The notes: a model not told the origin generated them from the sequence alone. A DNA stretch of 28,456 nt from UBA6109 sp964506465 (GCA_964506465.1 CAZDLM010000042.1:1-28456); one strand, 5' to 3'. Positions 8,138 to 15,981 are shown, counted from the stretch's first letter. Program-made: numbers and translations.

Positions 8138-9661
8138 TTAAACCTCCTGGGTCACCCGGAACACCTCGTGCAGGGTCGTCATTCCTTTGCGGACTTTTTC
8201 CGCACCGTCCTCCAGGAGCGTCTTCATCCCAAGTCTCCGCGCCGCCTGGCGGAGCTCGTTTGCATCCGCGTTCCGGAGAATCCGTTTGCGGATGTCGTCC
8301 TCGACCGCGAGCAGTTCGAAGATGCCTTTCCTTCCGTAGTAGCCGGTGAAGGTGCACTTCTCGCAACCCCGGCCCCGATACAGTTCGACATCCGTGCCGA
8401 GGCCGAAGATGTCCAGCTCTTCCCGGTTGACCGCGGAGGTATCCCGTTCCCGGCAGTTCGGGCAGATGACCCTCACCAGCCGCTGCGCCAGGATTCCCCG
8501 AATCGTCGAGGACAGGAGGAATCGCTCCACGCCGAGATCGAGGAGCCGCGTGATCGCGCTGGGCGCGTCGTTCGTATGCAGCGTGGAAAGAACCAGATGA
8601 CCGGTGAGAGCGGATTGAACGGCGATTTCCGCCGTCTCCAGGTCCCGGATCTCGCCGATCATGATGACATCCGGATCCTGGCGGACGATGTGGCGGAGCG
8701 TATTGGCGAAGTTGAGGCCGATGCCGGGTTTCACCTGGATCTGATTGACGCCCTTGAGCTGATATTCCACCGGATCCTCGACCGTGATGATCTTGCGGTC
8801 CGGCGAATTGATCTCGTCCAGCGTGCCGTAAAGGGTGGTCGTCTTGCCGCTTCCGGTGGGACCGGTGACCAGGATGATGCCGTTGGGCTTTGAAATCAGC
8901 TTGTGAAATTGCGAGAGCGCATCGTCCGAGAACCCGAGGTGTCCGAGGTGGATGTCGATGCCTTCCTTGTCGAGGATTCTCATCACGACGGATTCTCCGT
9001 AGAGCACGGGGATGGTCGAAACGCGGAGATCGATCTCTCTCTGGCCGACCTTGATCCGGATGCGGCCGTCCTGGGGGAGCCTCCTTTCGGCGATGTTGAG
9101 CTTCGCCATAATCTTGACCCTTGAGATGATCGCCGGGAGAAGCTTCTTCGGCGCCGTTTCGACGTGGTGAAGCACGCCGTCGATGCGGTAGCGGATCTTT
9201 AGGCTGTCCTCGAAGGGTTCGATATGGATATCGCTCGCCCGGCTCTCCAGCGCCCTCGTGATGAGGAGGTTGACGAGCTTGATGATGGGAGCCTCCGAGG
9301 CCAGATTCTTGAGATGCCCGACGTCCTCCCCCTCTTCGTCGACAAATTCGAATTCGTTGCCGTCAATGTTTTCGATGATCTTGTTGAGGTCCTGGGTTTC
9401 CTGCCCGTAATACCGGGCGATGTAATCGTCGATCATCTGTCCGTCGCCGGAATAGACCTGGACATCGGCGCGCAGGGCGACGGCGAGGGAATCGATCACT
9501 TCCCGGTCCCCGGGATCGGCCATCAGGACCTTCAGCAGGTTGTTCTTGATCTCCAGGGGGATGAAGCGTTTTTCGCGAATGAACCGGGACGACAGGCCGT
9601 CGATCACGATGGGGACCTTCGGAAGCTGTTCCATCTGGATTACCGGTACGGTCTGACTCAT
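8138..9661 (-). CDS. gspE: Type II secretion ATPase GspE
   Basis: A hexameric traffic ATPase that drives pseudopilus assembly at the inner membrane, 507 residues from the ATG at 9661. An N-terminal MshEN-like domain (about 15-90) is followed by the ATPase core: RYRIDG, Walker A GPTGSGKTTT (267-276), Asp box ITVEDPVEY, Walker B MIGEIRDLETAE and His box STLHTNDA. A four-cysteine zinc site follows (CPNC at 400-403, CEKC at 433-436). I chose the ATG at 9661 because GAAGGGGAC precedes it and the family start follows. The frame stays open back to 9799, but the extra 46 residues are basic and unlike the family. It is the first gene of gspE-gspF-pseudopilin, presumably read from a promoter in the divergent spacer to the right. 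Confidence 0.95.
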   Translation of the reverse strand: MSQTVPVIQMEQLPKVPIVIDGLSSRFIREKRFIPLEIKNNLLKVLMADPGDREVIDSLAVALRADVQVYSGDGQMIDDYIARYYGQETQDLNKIIENIDGNEFEFVDEEGEDVGHLKNLASEAPIIKLVNLLITRALESRASDIHIEPFEDSLKIRYRIDGVLHHVETAPKKLLPAIISRVKIMAKLNIAERRLPQDGRIRIKVGQREIDLRVSTIPVLYGESVVMRILDKEGIDIHLGHLGFSDDALSQFHKLISKPNGIILVTGPTGSGKTTTLYGTLDEINSPDRKIITVEDPVEYQLKGVNQIQVKPGIGLNFANTLRHIVRQDPDVIMIGEIRDLETAEIAVQSALTGHLVLSTLHTNDAPSAITRLLDLGVERFLLSSTIRGILAQRLVRVICPNCRERDTSAVNREELDIFGLGTDVELYRGRGCEKCTFTGYYGRKGIFELLAVEDDIRKRILRNADANELRQAARRLGMKTLLEDGAEKVRKGMTTLHEVFRVTQEV

Positions 9662-10157
9662 GTTTCCGTCCCCTTCGTTTCTTCCCGTTCGGCATATTTC
9701 CAAAACGCTTGATGAATCCGGCGCGGCCGGGCACGCGTCGCCTTTCAACCGTTTCCGGCGCTTGAGAAATTTCTGGCACTTTTCCGTCCGCTTCTCCATC
9801 GGGCGATGACGCGATCGGGAAGGGCAATTCTCTTAATTCTCCATCGGGGAAATACTGAACGCCCGCGACGGGAGGGGCAGGAATGCGCCGGAAGCGCGGC
9901 CATCGCGGTCTTTTCGATGATTTAGAGCGAAGAGATCATCCGTTTCGGAACCCATCTATATCATCATTGGAAATCCCAAATGAGATAACGGGCGGCAAAA
10001 CTTGCGTCTGCCCCCGATGGTGGGTTGCCGTGCACCCAGTCTATCTTACAGTCGAGGTCAAGCGTCCGGACGAAGAGGACTGAACGGCCCTCCTTCTTCA
10101 AGGAGACGGGCTGAAACCCGGCCTCGCGAACGCAGCATTGGGCACATGGAGGAATAC
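9662..10157. other. Divergent intergenic region between gspE and the FKBP-like gene
   Basis: About 0.5 kb with no convincing gene. Short open frames exist on both strands but look unlike their neighbours and have no homology signal I recognise. It must carry the leftward promoter for gspE and the rightward promoter for the FKBP-like gene. I could not pick out a convincing sigma-70 or sigma-54 box. Small symmetries are visible: TTGG-N5-CCAA near 9968-9980, and a TGGGT/ACCCA stem near 10021-10038. Neither is strong enough to name. Confidence 0.5.
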
Positions 10158-10841
10158 ATGAAGAAGGTTCTGGCGGGGTTTTTCGGGATGGTTCTTGCGT
10201 TTGTGATGACGGCGGACATCGGCCGGGCGGCGGACAAGGTGCAGGCGATGACCGACGTTGAGAAAATCAGCTACAGCATCGGCTATCAGATCGGCGGCGA
10301 CTTCCGGCGGCAGAGTTGGAAAATCGATGCCGCGATGTTGACGCAGGGCGTCGTGGACGCCGCAGAAAATGCCACCCCCAGGATTCCCCCGGCGCAGATG
10401 AATGCGGTTCTTTCAAACCTCAAGAAGAAGCTCGTGGCCGATCAGCGTGTGACGGCCAAACAGGTCGAAGAGTCCTTCCTTGCCGCGAATGCGAAAAAGG
10501 AAGGCGTCGTCGTCCTGCCGGACGGCGTTCAGTACAAGGTGATCAAAGGCGGCGACGGCAACCAGCCCACCATGAAGGACGACGTGACGGTCAAGTATCG
10601 CGTCAACCGGATCGACGGGCGGGAGATCGCCACGGGGTATCCCGATGCCGCGCTCCGGACCTATCCGCTGAAGAAGGCGATTCCCGGTTTGAAAGAGGTC
10701 TTACTCCTGATGAGGGAAGGGGACGTCTGGCAGGTTGTCCTTCCTCCGGGGCCCGCGTTGGGCTCGCGAGGGGAGGCGTTGGAAGGTACGGGCGTCCTTG
10801 TTTACGAGCTGGAACTGGTTTCCGTTCAGCCCGGCAAATGA
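10158..10841 (+). CDS. Periplasmic FKBP-type peptidyl-prolyl isomerase-like protein
   Basis: A 227-residue protein with a signal peptide (about 1-24, MKKVLAGFFGMVLAFVMTAD then GRA-A). An FKBP N-terminal dimerisation domain (about 34-115) contains KISYSIGYQIGGDF, as in FkpA/Mip. An FKBP C-terminal domain (about 118-225) keeps GVQYKVIKGG, AIPGLKE and the QVVLPPGPALG turn. The usual F-D active-site segment after the strand VKYRV is replaced by REIATGYPDAA, so proline isomerase activity is doubtful and a chaperone role may be more likely. The start follows a GGAGGA site at 10148-10153. An upstream in-frame ATG at 10146 overlaps that site and is less likely. The multicopper oxidase gene follows 72 bases later. 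Confidence 0.85.
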   Translation: MKKVLAGFFGMVLAFVMTADIGRAADKVQAMTDVEKISYSIGYQIGGDFRRQSWKIDAAMLTQGVVDAAENATPRIPPAQMNAVLSNLKKKLVADQRVTAKQVEESFLAANAKKEGVVVLPDGVQYKVIKGGDGNQPTMKDDVTVKYRVNRIDGREIATGYPDAALRTYPLKKAIPGLKEVLLLMREGDVWQVVLPPGPALGSRGEALEGTGVLVYELELVSVQPGK

Positions 10842-10856
10842 TCGAAGCGCCTATCA

Positions 10857-10883
10857 AGCGGCAGGACGCGTGATCTTGCCGCT
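10857..10883 (+). terminator. Hairpin between the FKBP-like gene and the multicopper oxidase gene
   Basis: AGCGGCA (10857-10863) pairs perfectly with TGCCGCT (10877-10883). In RNA the stem extends by one G-U and one G-C pair to nine pairs around a 9-base loop. The downstream tract is only ATTCTTA, so it is a weak terminator, an attenuator or an RNA-end stabiliser. The oxidase ribosome binding site begins about 20 bases later. Confidence 0.4.
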
Positions 10884-10913
10884 ATTCTTATCGTGAAAGA
10901 GGAGGAAAGAAGT

Positions 10914-13900
10914 ATGAAGACGAAACCATCAGGGCCTTGGCGGCTGAGGTGGGTCAGAGTTGTGAGTCTGGCCTGTATCGGAGCTCTCCTATGCTTTACC
11001 GGCGGTCCGGCATTCGCCCAGACCTACGTCCCGGGCGGAACGCTGGACCCGACGACCATTCCCAAGTACGTGACCCCGCTGGTGATACCGCCGCAGATGC
11101 CGAAGAGTACGGCCTCCCCGGCGCCGGCCGCGGACTACGACATCGCCGTCCGCCAGTTCCAGCAGCAGATCCTTCCGGGCGGCATCTGGGGAGCGTCCTT
11201 TCCAAGTCCCGCGGGCGGAGGCGCCACCGTGGGGCCGTTCCCGGCGACGACGGTCTGGAGTTACGGCCGCGCGGAAGACCCGGCCCCCGACTCTTCGGGG
11301 ATCGGCGGGGCCGCGGGTGTAGCGCCTGCGCAGAACTCATCCTTCAACTATCCGGCGTTTACCGTGGAGAACACTTCAAAGGCTGCAACCACCGTGCGCT
11401 GGATCAACGGCTTGGTCGACGCAAGCGGGAATTATCTGCCGCAGCTGTTCCCCGTCGATCAGACCGTGCACTGGGCCAACCCGCCCAAGTCCAACTGCGC
11501 CATGGGCGACCCGAACCGCACCGACTGCGAGTCGACGGTTCCGACGCCCTATACGGGACCGGTGCCCATCGTGACCCATGTCCACGGCGCCCACGTCCAG
11601 CCGCACAGCGACGGGTACCCCGAGGCGTGGTGGCTCCCGGCCGCCAACAACATCCCGGCCGGCTACGCCACGCAAGGGTCGAACTACGGCCAGGCGGACA
11701 TCACCAATACCGTCCCCGGGTCGGCGTATTTCAGTTACGAGAACACCCAGCCCGCGGCGACCATCTGGTACCATGACCATGCCCTCGGCATGACCCGGCT
11801 GAACGTCTATGCCGGTCCGGCCGGTTTCTGGCTCATCCGCGGCGGTTCGCACGACACGGCCGCGGGCGTTCTGCCCGGCCCGGCGCCGACCCTTGCGGGT
11901 GGCGATCCGAACTTCAACGCTACGGTCCGTGCGGCAATCCGGGAGGTACCGATTGCGATTCAGGACCGATCGTTCAACACCGACGGCTCCCTCTTCTATC
12001 CGCAGGACCGCACCTTCTTCGACGGTTTCACCGGCCCCTTCATCGGGGGGACCGGAACGCCTGCCGGGCCTTCGGACATCCACGGAATCTGGAACCCTGA
12101 GGCCTTCTTCAACACGATGGTGGTAAACGGGACGACCTGGCCGAAATTCGAAGTGGCCCCGGCGCGCTATCGCCTGAGGCTTCTGAACGGCTGCAACTCG
12201 CGGACGCTGAACCTTTCTCTTTTCGTCGTGAGCAGCGATCCCGACGGCATCCCCGGAAACGCCGATGACGTCCTCGGCGGCGAGGTGCCGATCTACCAGC
12301 TCGGCGGCGATCAGGGATTCCTGCCCAAGGTCGTGAAGATCGTGACGGGCTTCGTCACGACCCTTCCCGGCGACGGTACGATTCCCGCAGCCGTGGCGGC
12401 CGCCGATCCCCGCCAGGCGCTGCTCTTGATGCCCGCAGAGCGCGGCGACGTCATCGTCGACTTCAGCGGCATCGGCAACGGGACGCGGATCCGGATGATC
12501 AACACCGCTCCCGATGCGCCCTTCGGCGGCTTCCCGGCGGCGCCGTTTCTTCCCGGCGACGTTGCGGATGCGCTCACCAGCGGCCAAGTCATGGATTTTA
12601 TCGTCAACAGCACCCTGACGCAGCCGGGCGATGCAACCTGCCTGCTGCCGGAAAATATCGTTCTTCCGGCATTGCCGGCGATCGGCGCAACGACCAACAC
12701 CCGCCAAGTGACCCTGAACGAATTGTCTTCGAGTCAGGTCTGCGTCGAAATCGACGCGGTCGACGGGCACATCGTCGGGACGCTCTTCAGCACCTTCGCG
12801 GGCGACCCGAATTTCCTGAACAACTGCGCGGCCGCCGCGCCGACGATTCCGGGCAACCTCCCGGAACCCATGGGGCCGCAGATGGCGCTCCTGGGCGTAG
12901 TGACGACGGACGGCGTCGGCAATGTGACTGCCCTGCCGAAGCGGTGGGGCGACGCGGTGACCGAGACCCCGCTCCTCAACAGCACCGAAGTCTGGGAGAT
13001 CTTCAATACCACCGCCGATGCGCATCCGATCCACCTGCACCAGGTTGGTTTCCAGGTGATGGAGCGCGAGGACCTGGATCCGGGCGCCCTCGCACTCGGG
13101 AACCTCGTCCCGACCGGGGCAAAGTATCCGTCGCTGCCCAATGAAAAGGGCTACAAGGACACGGTGGTTTCGTATCCCGGCCAGATCGTGCGCATCAAGG
13201 CCAATTTTGACATCGCCGGGCTCTACGTCTGGCACTGCCACATCATCGAACATGAAGACCACGAGATGATGCGGCCGCTGTTCGTCAACGGGGACAGTCT
13301 GATCTATGCGGCCAATACGGGCGCCGGCATCTCGCAGTGGAATCTGGGCGTGTGGAGCCAGATCACGGCCAACGATCCGCAGTTCATTTCGGCGTCCGGT
13401 TTGAACTTGCATGCCGCCTTCGGGACGGGCATCTGGACCTGGAATGGGACGGCCTGGAGCCAGATCACGCCCAATGTCCCGGAAGCCATGACAGCCTCAG
13501 GCGCAAACCTGTACGGAGATTTCGGCGCCGGCGGCATCTGGAACTGGGACGGCACGACCTGGAATCAGGTTANNNNNNNNNNNNNNNNNNNNNNNNNNNN
13601 NNNNNNNNNNNNNNNNNNNNNNNNNNNNNNNNNNNNNNNNNNNNNNNNNNNNNNNNNNNNNNNNNNNNNNNNCGGCCAGCAATCCGGAAGTCATCGCTGC
13701 GGCCGGCACATTCCTGTACGGAGATTTTGGGCCCGGCGGAATCTGGAAATGGGACGGCGCGACCTGGAATCAGATTACGGCCAGCAATCCGGAAGTCATC
13801 GCTGCGGCCGGCACATTCCTGTACGGAGATTTCGGGACGGGTGGCATCTGGAAATGGGACGGCACAACCTGGAATCAGGTTACGGCCAGCAATCCGGAAG

Positions 13901-14130
13901 TTATCACCGCGGCCGGCACATTCCTGTACGGAGATTTCGGGACGGGCGGCATCTGGAAATGGGATGGCACGGCCTGGAGTCAGATTTCAGCGGATAACGC
14001 GCAGACATTGGTTGCGTCGGGCTCGTTGCTGTATGCGGACTTCGGTGGAACCGGCGTCTGGAAGTGGGACGGCGCGACTTGGAGCCAACTCACAACGACC
14101 GATCCGGCTCTCCTGGCATCGACCTTCTGA
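10914..14130 (+). CDS. Secreted multicopper oxidase with C-terminal W-rich tandem repeats (interrupted by assembly gap)
   Basis: A CotA/bilirubin-oxidase-like copper oxidase that would oxidise phenols, pigments or metal ions and reduce O2 outside the cytoplasm. The signal peptide spans about 1-36 (ending AFAQ), followed by the family-typical LDPTTIPKYVTPL. All copper ligands are visible: His222/His224 (THVHG), His287/His289 (WYHDH), His704/707/709 (HPIHLH) and His774-Cys775-His776, His780, Met785 (HCHIIEHEDHEM). From about residue 796 come 35-residue repeats of the type LYGDFGTGGIWKWDG. The ATG at 10914 follows AGGAGG. The frame is continuous to TGA 14128-14130 only if the N run (13573-13672) stands for a length divisible by three. 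Read literally, the 100 N shift the frame and give a false stop at 13997. A strong terminator follows. Confidence 0.9.
13299..14127 (+). repeat. Tandem 105-bp (35-residue) repeats coding for W-rich units
   Basis: At least seven units encode a pattern close to LYxDFGxGGIWxWDGTxWxQ followed by (I/V/L)TxxxPExxxAxG. The units starting at 13672, 13777 and 13882 are nearly identical in DNA, with an exact 105-base period. Outer units are more diverged, as expected for an array growing from its middle. The aromatic, glycine-rich units look like short beta-sheet blades (propeller-like or adhesive repeats). That structural guess is inference. The number of copies is uncertain because the assembly gap falls inside the array. 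Confidence 0.92.
13573..13672. other. Assembly gap (100 N) inside the repeat array
   Basis: Exactly 100 N, a standard placeholder for unknown length. The base before it (A, 13572) is position 1 of the 105-base repeat and the base after it (C, 13673) is position 2. The true missing length should therefore be a multiple of 105 bases, possibly zero. That also restores the reading frame. Confidence 0.97.
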
Positions 14131-14196
14131 GACCCGCAGTCTGCGGCACCGATACTGGTTTTGCTGAAGCCGTGAACAGAAATAACCCTTTTGCCT

Positions 14197-14229
14197 CGGG
14201 GAGGGAGAAATCCCTCCCCGAATTCTTTT
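14197..14229 (+). terminator. Rho-independent terminator of the multicopper oxidase gene
   Basis: A perfect 10-bp stem, CGGGGAGGGA (14197-14206) with TCCCTCCCCG (14211-14220), a GAAA tetraloop, then AATTCTTTT. It lies 67 bases after the oxidase stop codon and is the clearest terminator in the window. Confidence 0.9.
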
Positions 14230-14302
14230 CCTTCCGGGCATCCCGCTTGGCGATGGAGTACGGCACCCGGAGCCGGTTTCCCGCCGCAAGCTAAGGCAAT
14301 CC

Positions 14303-14440
14303 AAATTCGAAAGTCCGAATCAGCCTTTCGCTGCGGGGATTTGAGTCTTCCCCCTATGGAAGAGAGTCGCGCAACACCTATATTATCCGCAGCAGCGGAA
14401 TGCAGCCGTCAAGGCGGGATCCATGTGGAAGACGCCAAGG
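14303..14440 (+). repeat. Dispersed intergenic element, copy 1
   Basis: Shares three colinear blocks with two other spacers. TTCGAAAGTCCGAATCAG (14306-14323) matches 15 of 18 bases at 15246-15263. CAGCAGCGGAATGCAGCC (14390-14407) matches 18260-18279 at 17 of 18 bases apart from a 2-base insertion. CATGTGGAAGACGCCAAGG (14422-14440) resembles 15340-15360. It precedes the YtxH-like gene by about 115 bases. I do not recognise the family. Confidence 0.55.
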
Positions 14441-14555
14441 ATGCGGCCTGCATGCCGGGGCGTTGATGCGGGGAGGCAGCCCCGGGGAGAGAGAAACAGC
14501 ACTCGACGGGTGTGTCCAATTCGCCCGTCAGAAAAATGAAAGGCAGGTGTCACTC

Positions 14556-14804
14556 ATGATGGAAACGAGGGATTTCGTGAAGGGAGCCGTTGCGGGAGGG
14601 GTCGTCGGTCTGGTTCTGGGCATTCTCTATGCGCCGAAGAGCGGCAATGAGACGCGGGAGACGATCCGCCGATCGGCGGAGGATCTGTGTGAACGGGCCA
14701 GAAGCACGGGCGAGGAGATCAAGAACAGGATCGAGGGGCTGGCCGACTGCGGGAAGAAGGTCTTCGCGGGAGACGGCGCGGAGAGAGACAAGTCACTCTT
14801 ATAG
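14556..14804 (+). CDS. YtxH-like small membrane-anchored protein
   Basis: An 82-residue protein. After MMETRDFVKG comes one glycine-rich membrane helix (about 10-27, AVAGGVVGLVLGILYAPKSG) and then a charged, amphipathic tail (RETIRRSAEDLCERARSTG). This is the layout of YtxH-domain proteins, whose hallmark is a glycine-zipper-like helix ending in LYAPKSGxxTR. They are often linked to stress responses, but their biochemical role is unclear. GGCAGGTG precedes the ATG. The frame is open far upstream (to 14400), but without family features, so the short start is preferred. Two adjacent ATG codons (14556, 14559) cannot be told apart. Confidence 0.8.
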   Translation: MMETRDFVKGAVAGGVVGLVLGILYAPKSGNETRETIRRSAEDLCERARSTGEEIKNRIEGLADCGKKVFAGDGAERDKSLL

Positions 14805-14886
14805 AGTCTCGAAGCACGGGCAGGAGATGCGACCGGCAGGTCCCGACGCGCATCGCCATCTTCCCTGCATTGGAAGGAGACAGACC

Positions 14887-15228
14887 ATGGAATATCTTCC
14901 GGTTGGATTGTTCGCGGTGGCCGCGGTCGGCGGGTTGACGCTGGTGACCATGAAACTCACGGGGAAAGGGATGCCGCTTCCCCTGGCCTTCGGTCACGGG
15001 ATCTTCGCGGCGGCGGGGCTGGTCGCCTTGATCGTCAGGGTTTTTGAGAACAGTGGCAACGCGCTGATGAACCTGTCGCTCCTGCTTTTTCTCGCCGTTG
15101 CTCTGGGCGGCTTCGTCCTTCTGGCGCTTCACCTGAGAGGGAGAAGGCAACCGGGCCTCCTGATCGCGGCTCACGCCGCAGGCGCGGTTGCATCGTTCGT
15201 CGTGCTCCTGGTTGCCGTGTCCGGATAG
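14887..15228 (+). CDS. Small four-helix integral membrane protein, function unknown
   Basis: A 113-residue, very hydrophobic protein with about four membrane helices (roughly 4-22, 34-50, 60-80 and 91-110), joined by short loops containing TGKGM, ENSGN and HLRGRRQPG. GGAAGGAG, 7 bases before the ATG at 14887, is a strong ribosome binding site that fixes the start. I do not recognise a specific family with confidence. It sits 82 bases after the YtxH-like gene on the same strand and could share its transcript. Confidence 0.75.
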   Translation: MEYLPVGLFAVAAVGGLTLVTMKLTGKGMPLPLAFGHGIFAAAGLVALIVRVFENSGNALMNLSLLLFLAVALGGFVLLALHLRGRRQPGLLIAAHAAGAVASFVVLLVAVSG

Positions 15229-15240
15229 GCTGCGCTCTCA

Positions 15241-15360
15241 GGGTTTTCGTAAGCCGGAATCAGGTTATGCCTGATTGAGAACCGGAGTCCGATTACATAT
15301 CCTGCAAGCATGATCCTGTGCGTCGATGGATGAATGGCGCATGGGTGGAAGGGCACAAGG
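15241..15360 (+). repeat. Dispersed intergenic element, copy 2
   Basis: GGGTTTTCGTAAGCCGGA (15241-15258) matches 18163-18179 at all but one base plus a one-base indel. The next 43 bases, to ATATC at 15297-15301, match copy 3 at roughly 70% with small indels. The first block also matches copy 1. It lies about 90-210 bases upstream of the exported-protein gene. Confidence 0.6.
15258..15276. promoter_or_regulatory. Perfect 7-5-7 palindrome, possible operator or hairpin
   Basis: AATCAGG (15258-15264), TTATG, CCTGATT (15270-15276). This is a perfect inverted repeat with no T-tract after it, so it is not a standard terminator. It could be a dimeric regulator site or an RNA hairpin. It lies within copy 2 of the dispersed element. 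Confidence 0.45.
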
Positions 15361-15393
15361 CGAATCGGGCGCGAGTTCCGGCAGGGTTCAGGC

Positions 15394-15419
15394 CGGCAGG
15401 ATAAGAAAACGAGTGGGTC
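15394..15419 (+). repeat. 26-bp inverted repeat, left arm
   Basis: This segment (starting CGGCAGGATAAG, ending GAGTGGGTC) is the reverse complement of 15956-15981 at 24 of 26 positions. The two arms enclose the exported-protein gene at 15452-15940. The left arm ends 32 bases before its ATG. Confidence 0.9.
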
Positions 15420-15451
15420 CAAGAATACTGAGACTTAGGAGGTAAGACAAG

Positions 15452-15940
15452 ATGAAGAAATCGGTACTGAAGACTTTGGTGATCGGAGCCGCCCTGGTGG
15501 TCGGCGTGATGTTTGGCCAGGCGTTCGCCGGCTCAGGCCCGGGCGGACAGGTGATCGGAGAGGGCGGAAATCCCGGTGCGTGGACGCTCGACATGCCGGT
15601 AGTCGAACTGGAAGGTATGAAAGGGAACGAACCCATTGAAGACTTCTCGGGCACCGTGACGGCGGTGGAGAAGATGAAGGGCGTGAAGGACGGCGTTCAG
15701 TTGAAAATGAAGTCGGGCAGCAGCACCTACACGGTCCTTTTGGGACCCGGTTGGTTCGTCAAGAATCAGTCCCTCAAATTCAACGTGAAGGACAAGATCG
15801 ACGTGAGGGGCAAGAGAGTCGGATTTGCCATCGTTGCCTCCGAGGCTTCGAAAGGCGATTGGACCATGCGGCTTCGCAATGAGGCGGACGGAACGCCCGA
15901 ATGGCAGTGCTGCTTTCTCCGCGAAAAAAAGAAGATGTAG
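15452..15940 (+). CDS. Exported OB-fold-like protein of unknown function
   Basis: A 162-residue protein with a clear signal peptide (about 1-26, ending GQAFA-G). The mature part opens glycine-rich. A small beta-barrel-like domain follows: FSGTVTAVEKM, VQLKMKSGSSTYTVLLGPGWF, then FNVKDKIDVRGKRV. The order GTV / LGPxWF / GDxVxVxG is the pattern of periplasmic OB-fold domains that accompany redox or magnetosome-type proteins; here the third element is KDKIDVRGKRV. Two adjacent cysteines lie near the end (WQCCFL). The start is fixed by AGGAGGT about 9 bases upstream. It is bracketed by the 26-bp inverted repeat and followed by the rhodanese gene, so a periplasmic sulfur or redox role is possible but not shown. 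Confidence 0.78.
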   Translation: MKKSVLKTLVIGAALVVGVMFGQAFAGSGPGGQVIGEGGNPGAWTLDMPVVELEGMKGNEPIEDFSGTVTAVEKMKGVKDGVQLKMKSGSSTYTVLLGPGWFVKNQSLKFNVKDKIDVRGKRVGFAIVASEASKGDWTMRLRNEADGTPEWQCCFLREKKKM

Positions 15941-15955
15941 CGACAAGAGGACGGC

Positions 15956-15981
15956 GACCCACTCGTTTTCTTATCTTGTCG
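15956..15981 (-). repeat. 26-bp inverted repeat, right arm
   Basis: This segment (GACCCACTCGTTTTC then TTATCTTGTCG) pairs with 15394-15419. The two differences are both C to T in this arm, so in a transcript spanning both arms they would be G-U pairs and the helix would be unbroken over 26 pairs. It lies 52 bases before the rhodanese start codon. Confidence 0.9.

Larger units (their letters stand above)
14131..14555. other. Long intergenic region after the oxidase gene
   Basis: About 425 bases without a convincing gene. In order it holds the rho-independent terminator at 14197-14229, the first copy of the dispersed intergenic element (14303-14440), and a possible long-range stem CCGGGG/CCCCGG (about 14456-14486) ahead of the YtxH-like gene. 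Any promoter for that gene should lie here, but I cannot assign -35 or -10 boxes. Confidence 0.6.

Noticed and set aside
9662..9799. N-terminal extension of GspE to an ATG at 9799
   Set aside because: The extra residues are basic and low in family similarity. The ATG at 9661 has a good ribosome binding site and matches the usual GspE start.
11376..13412. A 678-codon minus-strand open frame opposite the multicopper oxidase
   Set aside because: Same cause: an antisense shadow of a high-GC gene. The plus-strand protein has all its copper ligands.
13672..13986. Near-identical 105-bp repeats considered as a CRISPR array
   Set aside because: The units are contiguous with no unique spacers, keep one reading frame and encode a repeated protein motif.
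13673..13997. Oxidase gene ending at 13997 in the frame that runs straight through the N run
   Set aside because: That frame after the gap breaks the repeat motif. The frame ending at 14130 continues it exactly, so the early stop is produced by the placeholder length.
15394..15981. Insertion sequence bounded by the 26-bp inverted repeats
   Set aside because: The enclosed gene is an exported OB-like protein, not a transposase, and no target-site duplication is visible. It is kept as an unexplained inverted repeat, not called a mobile element.
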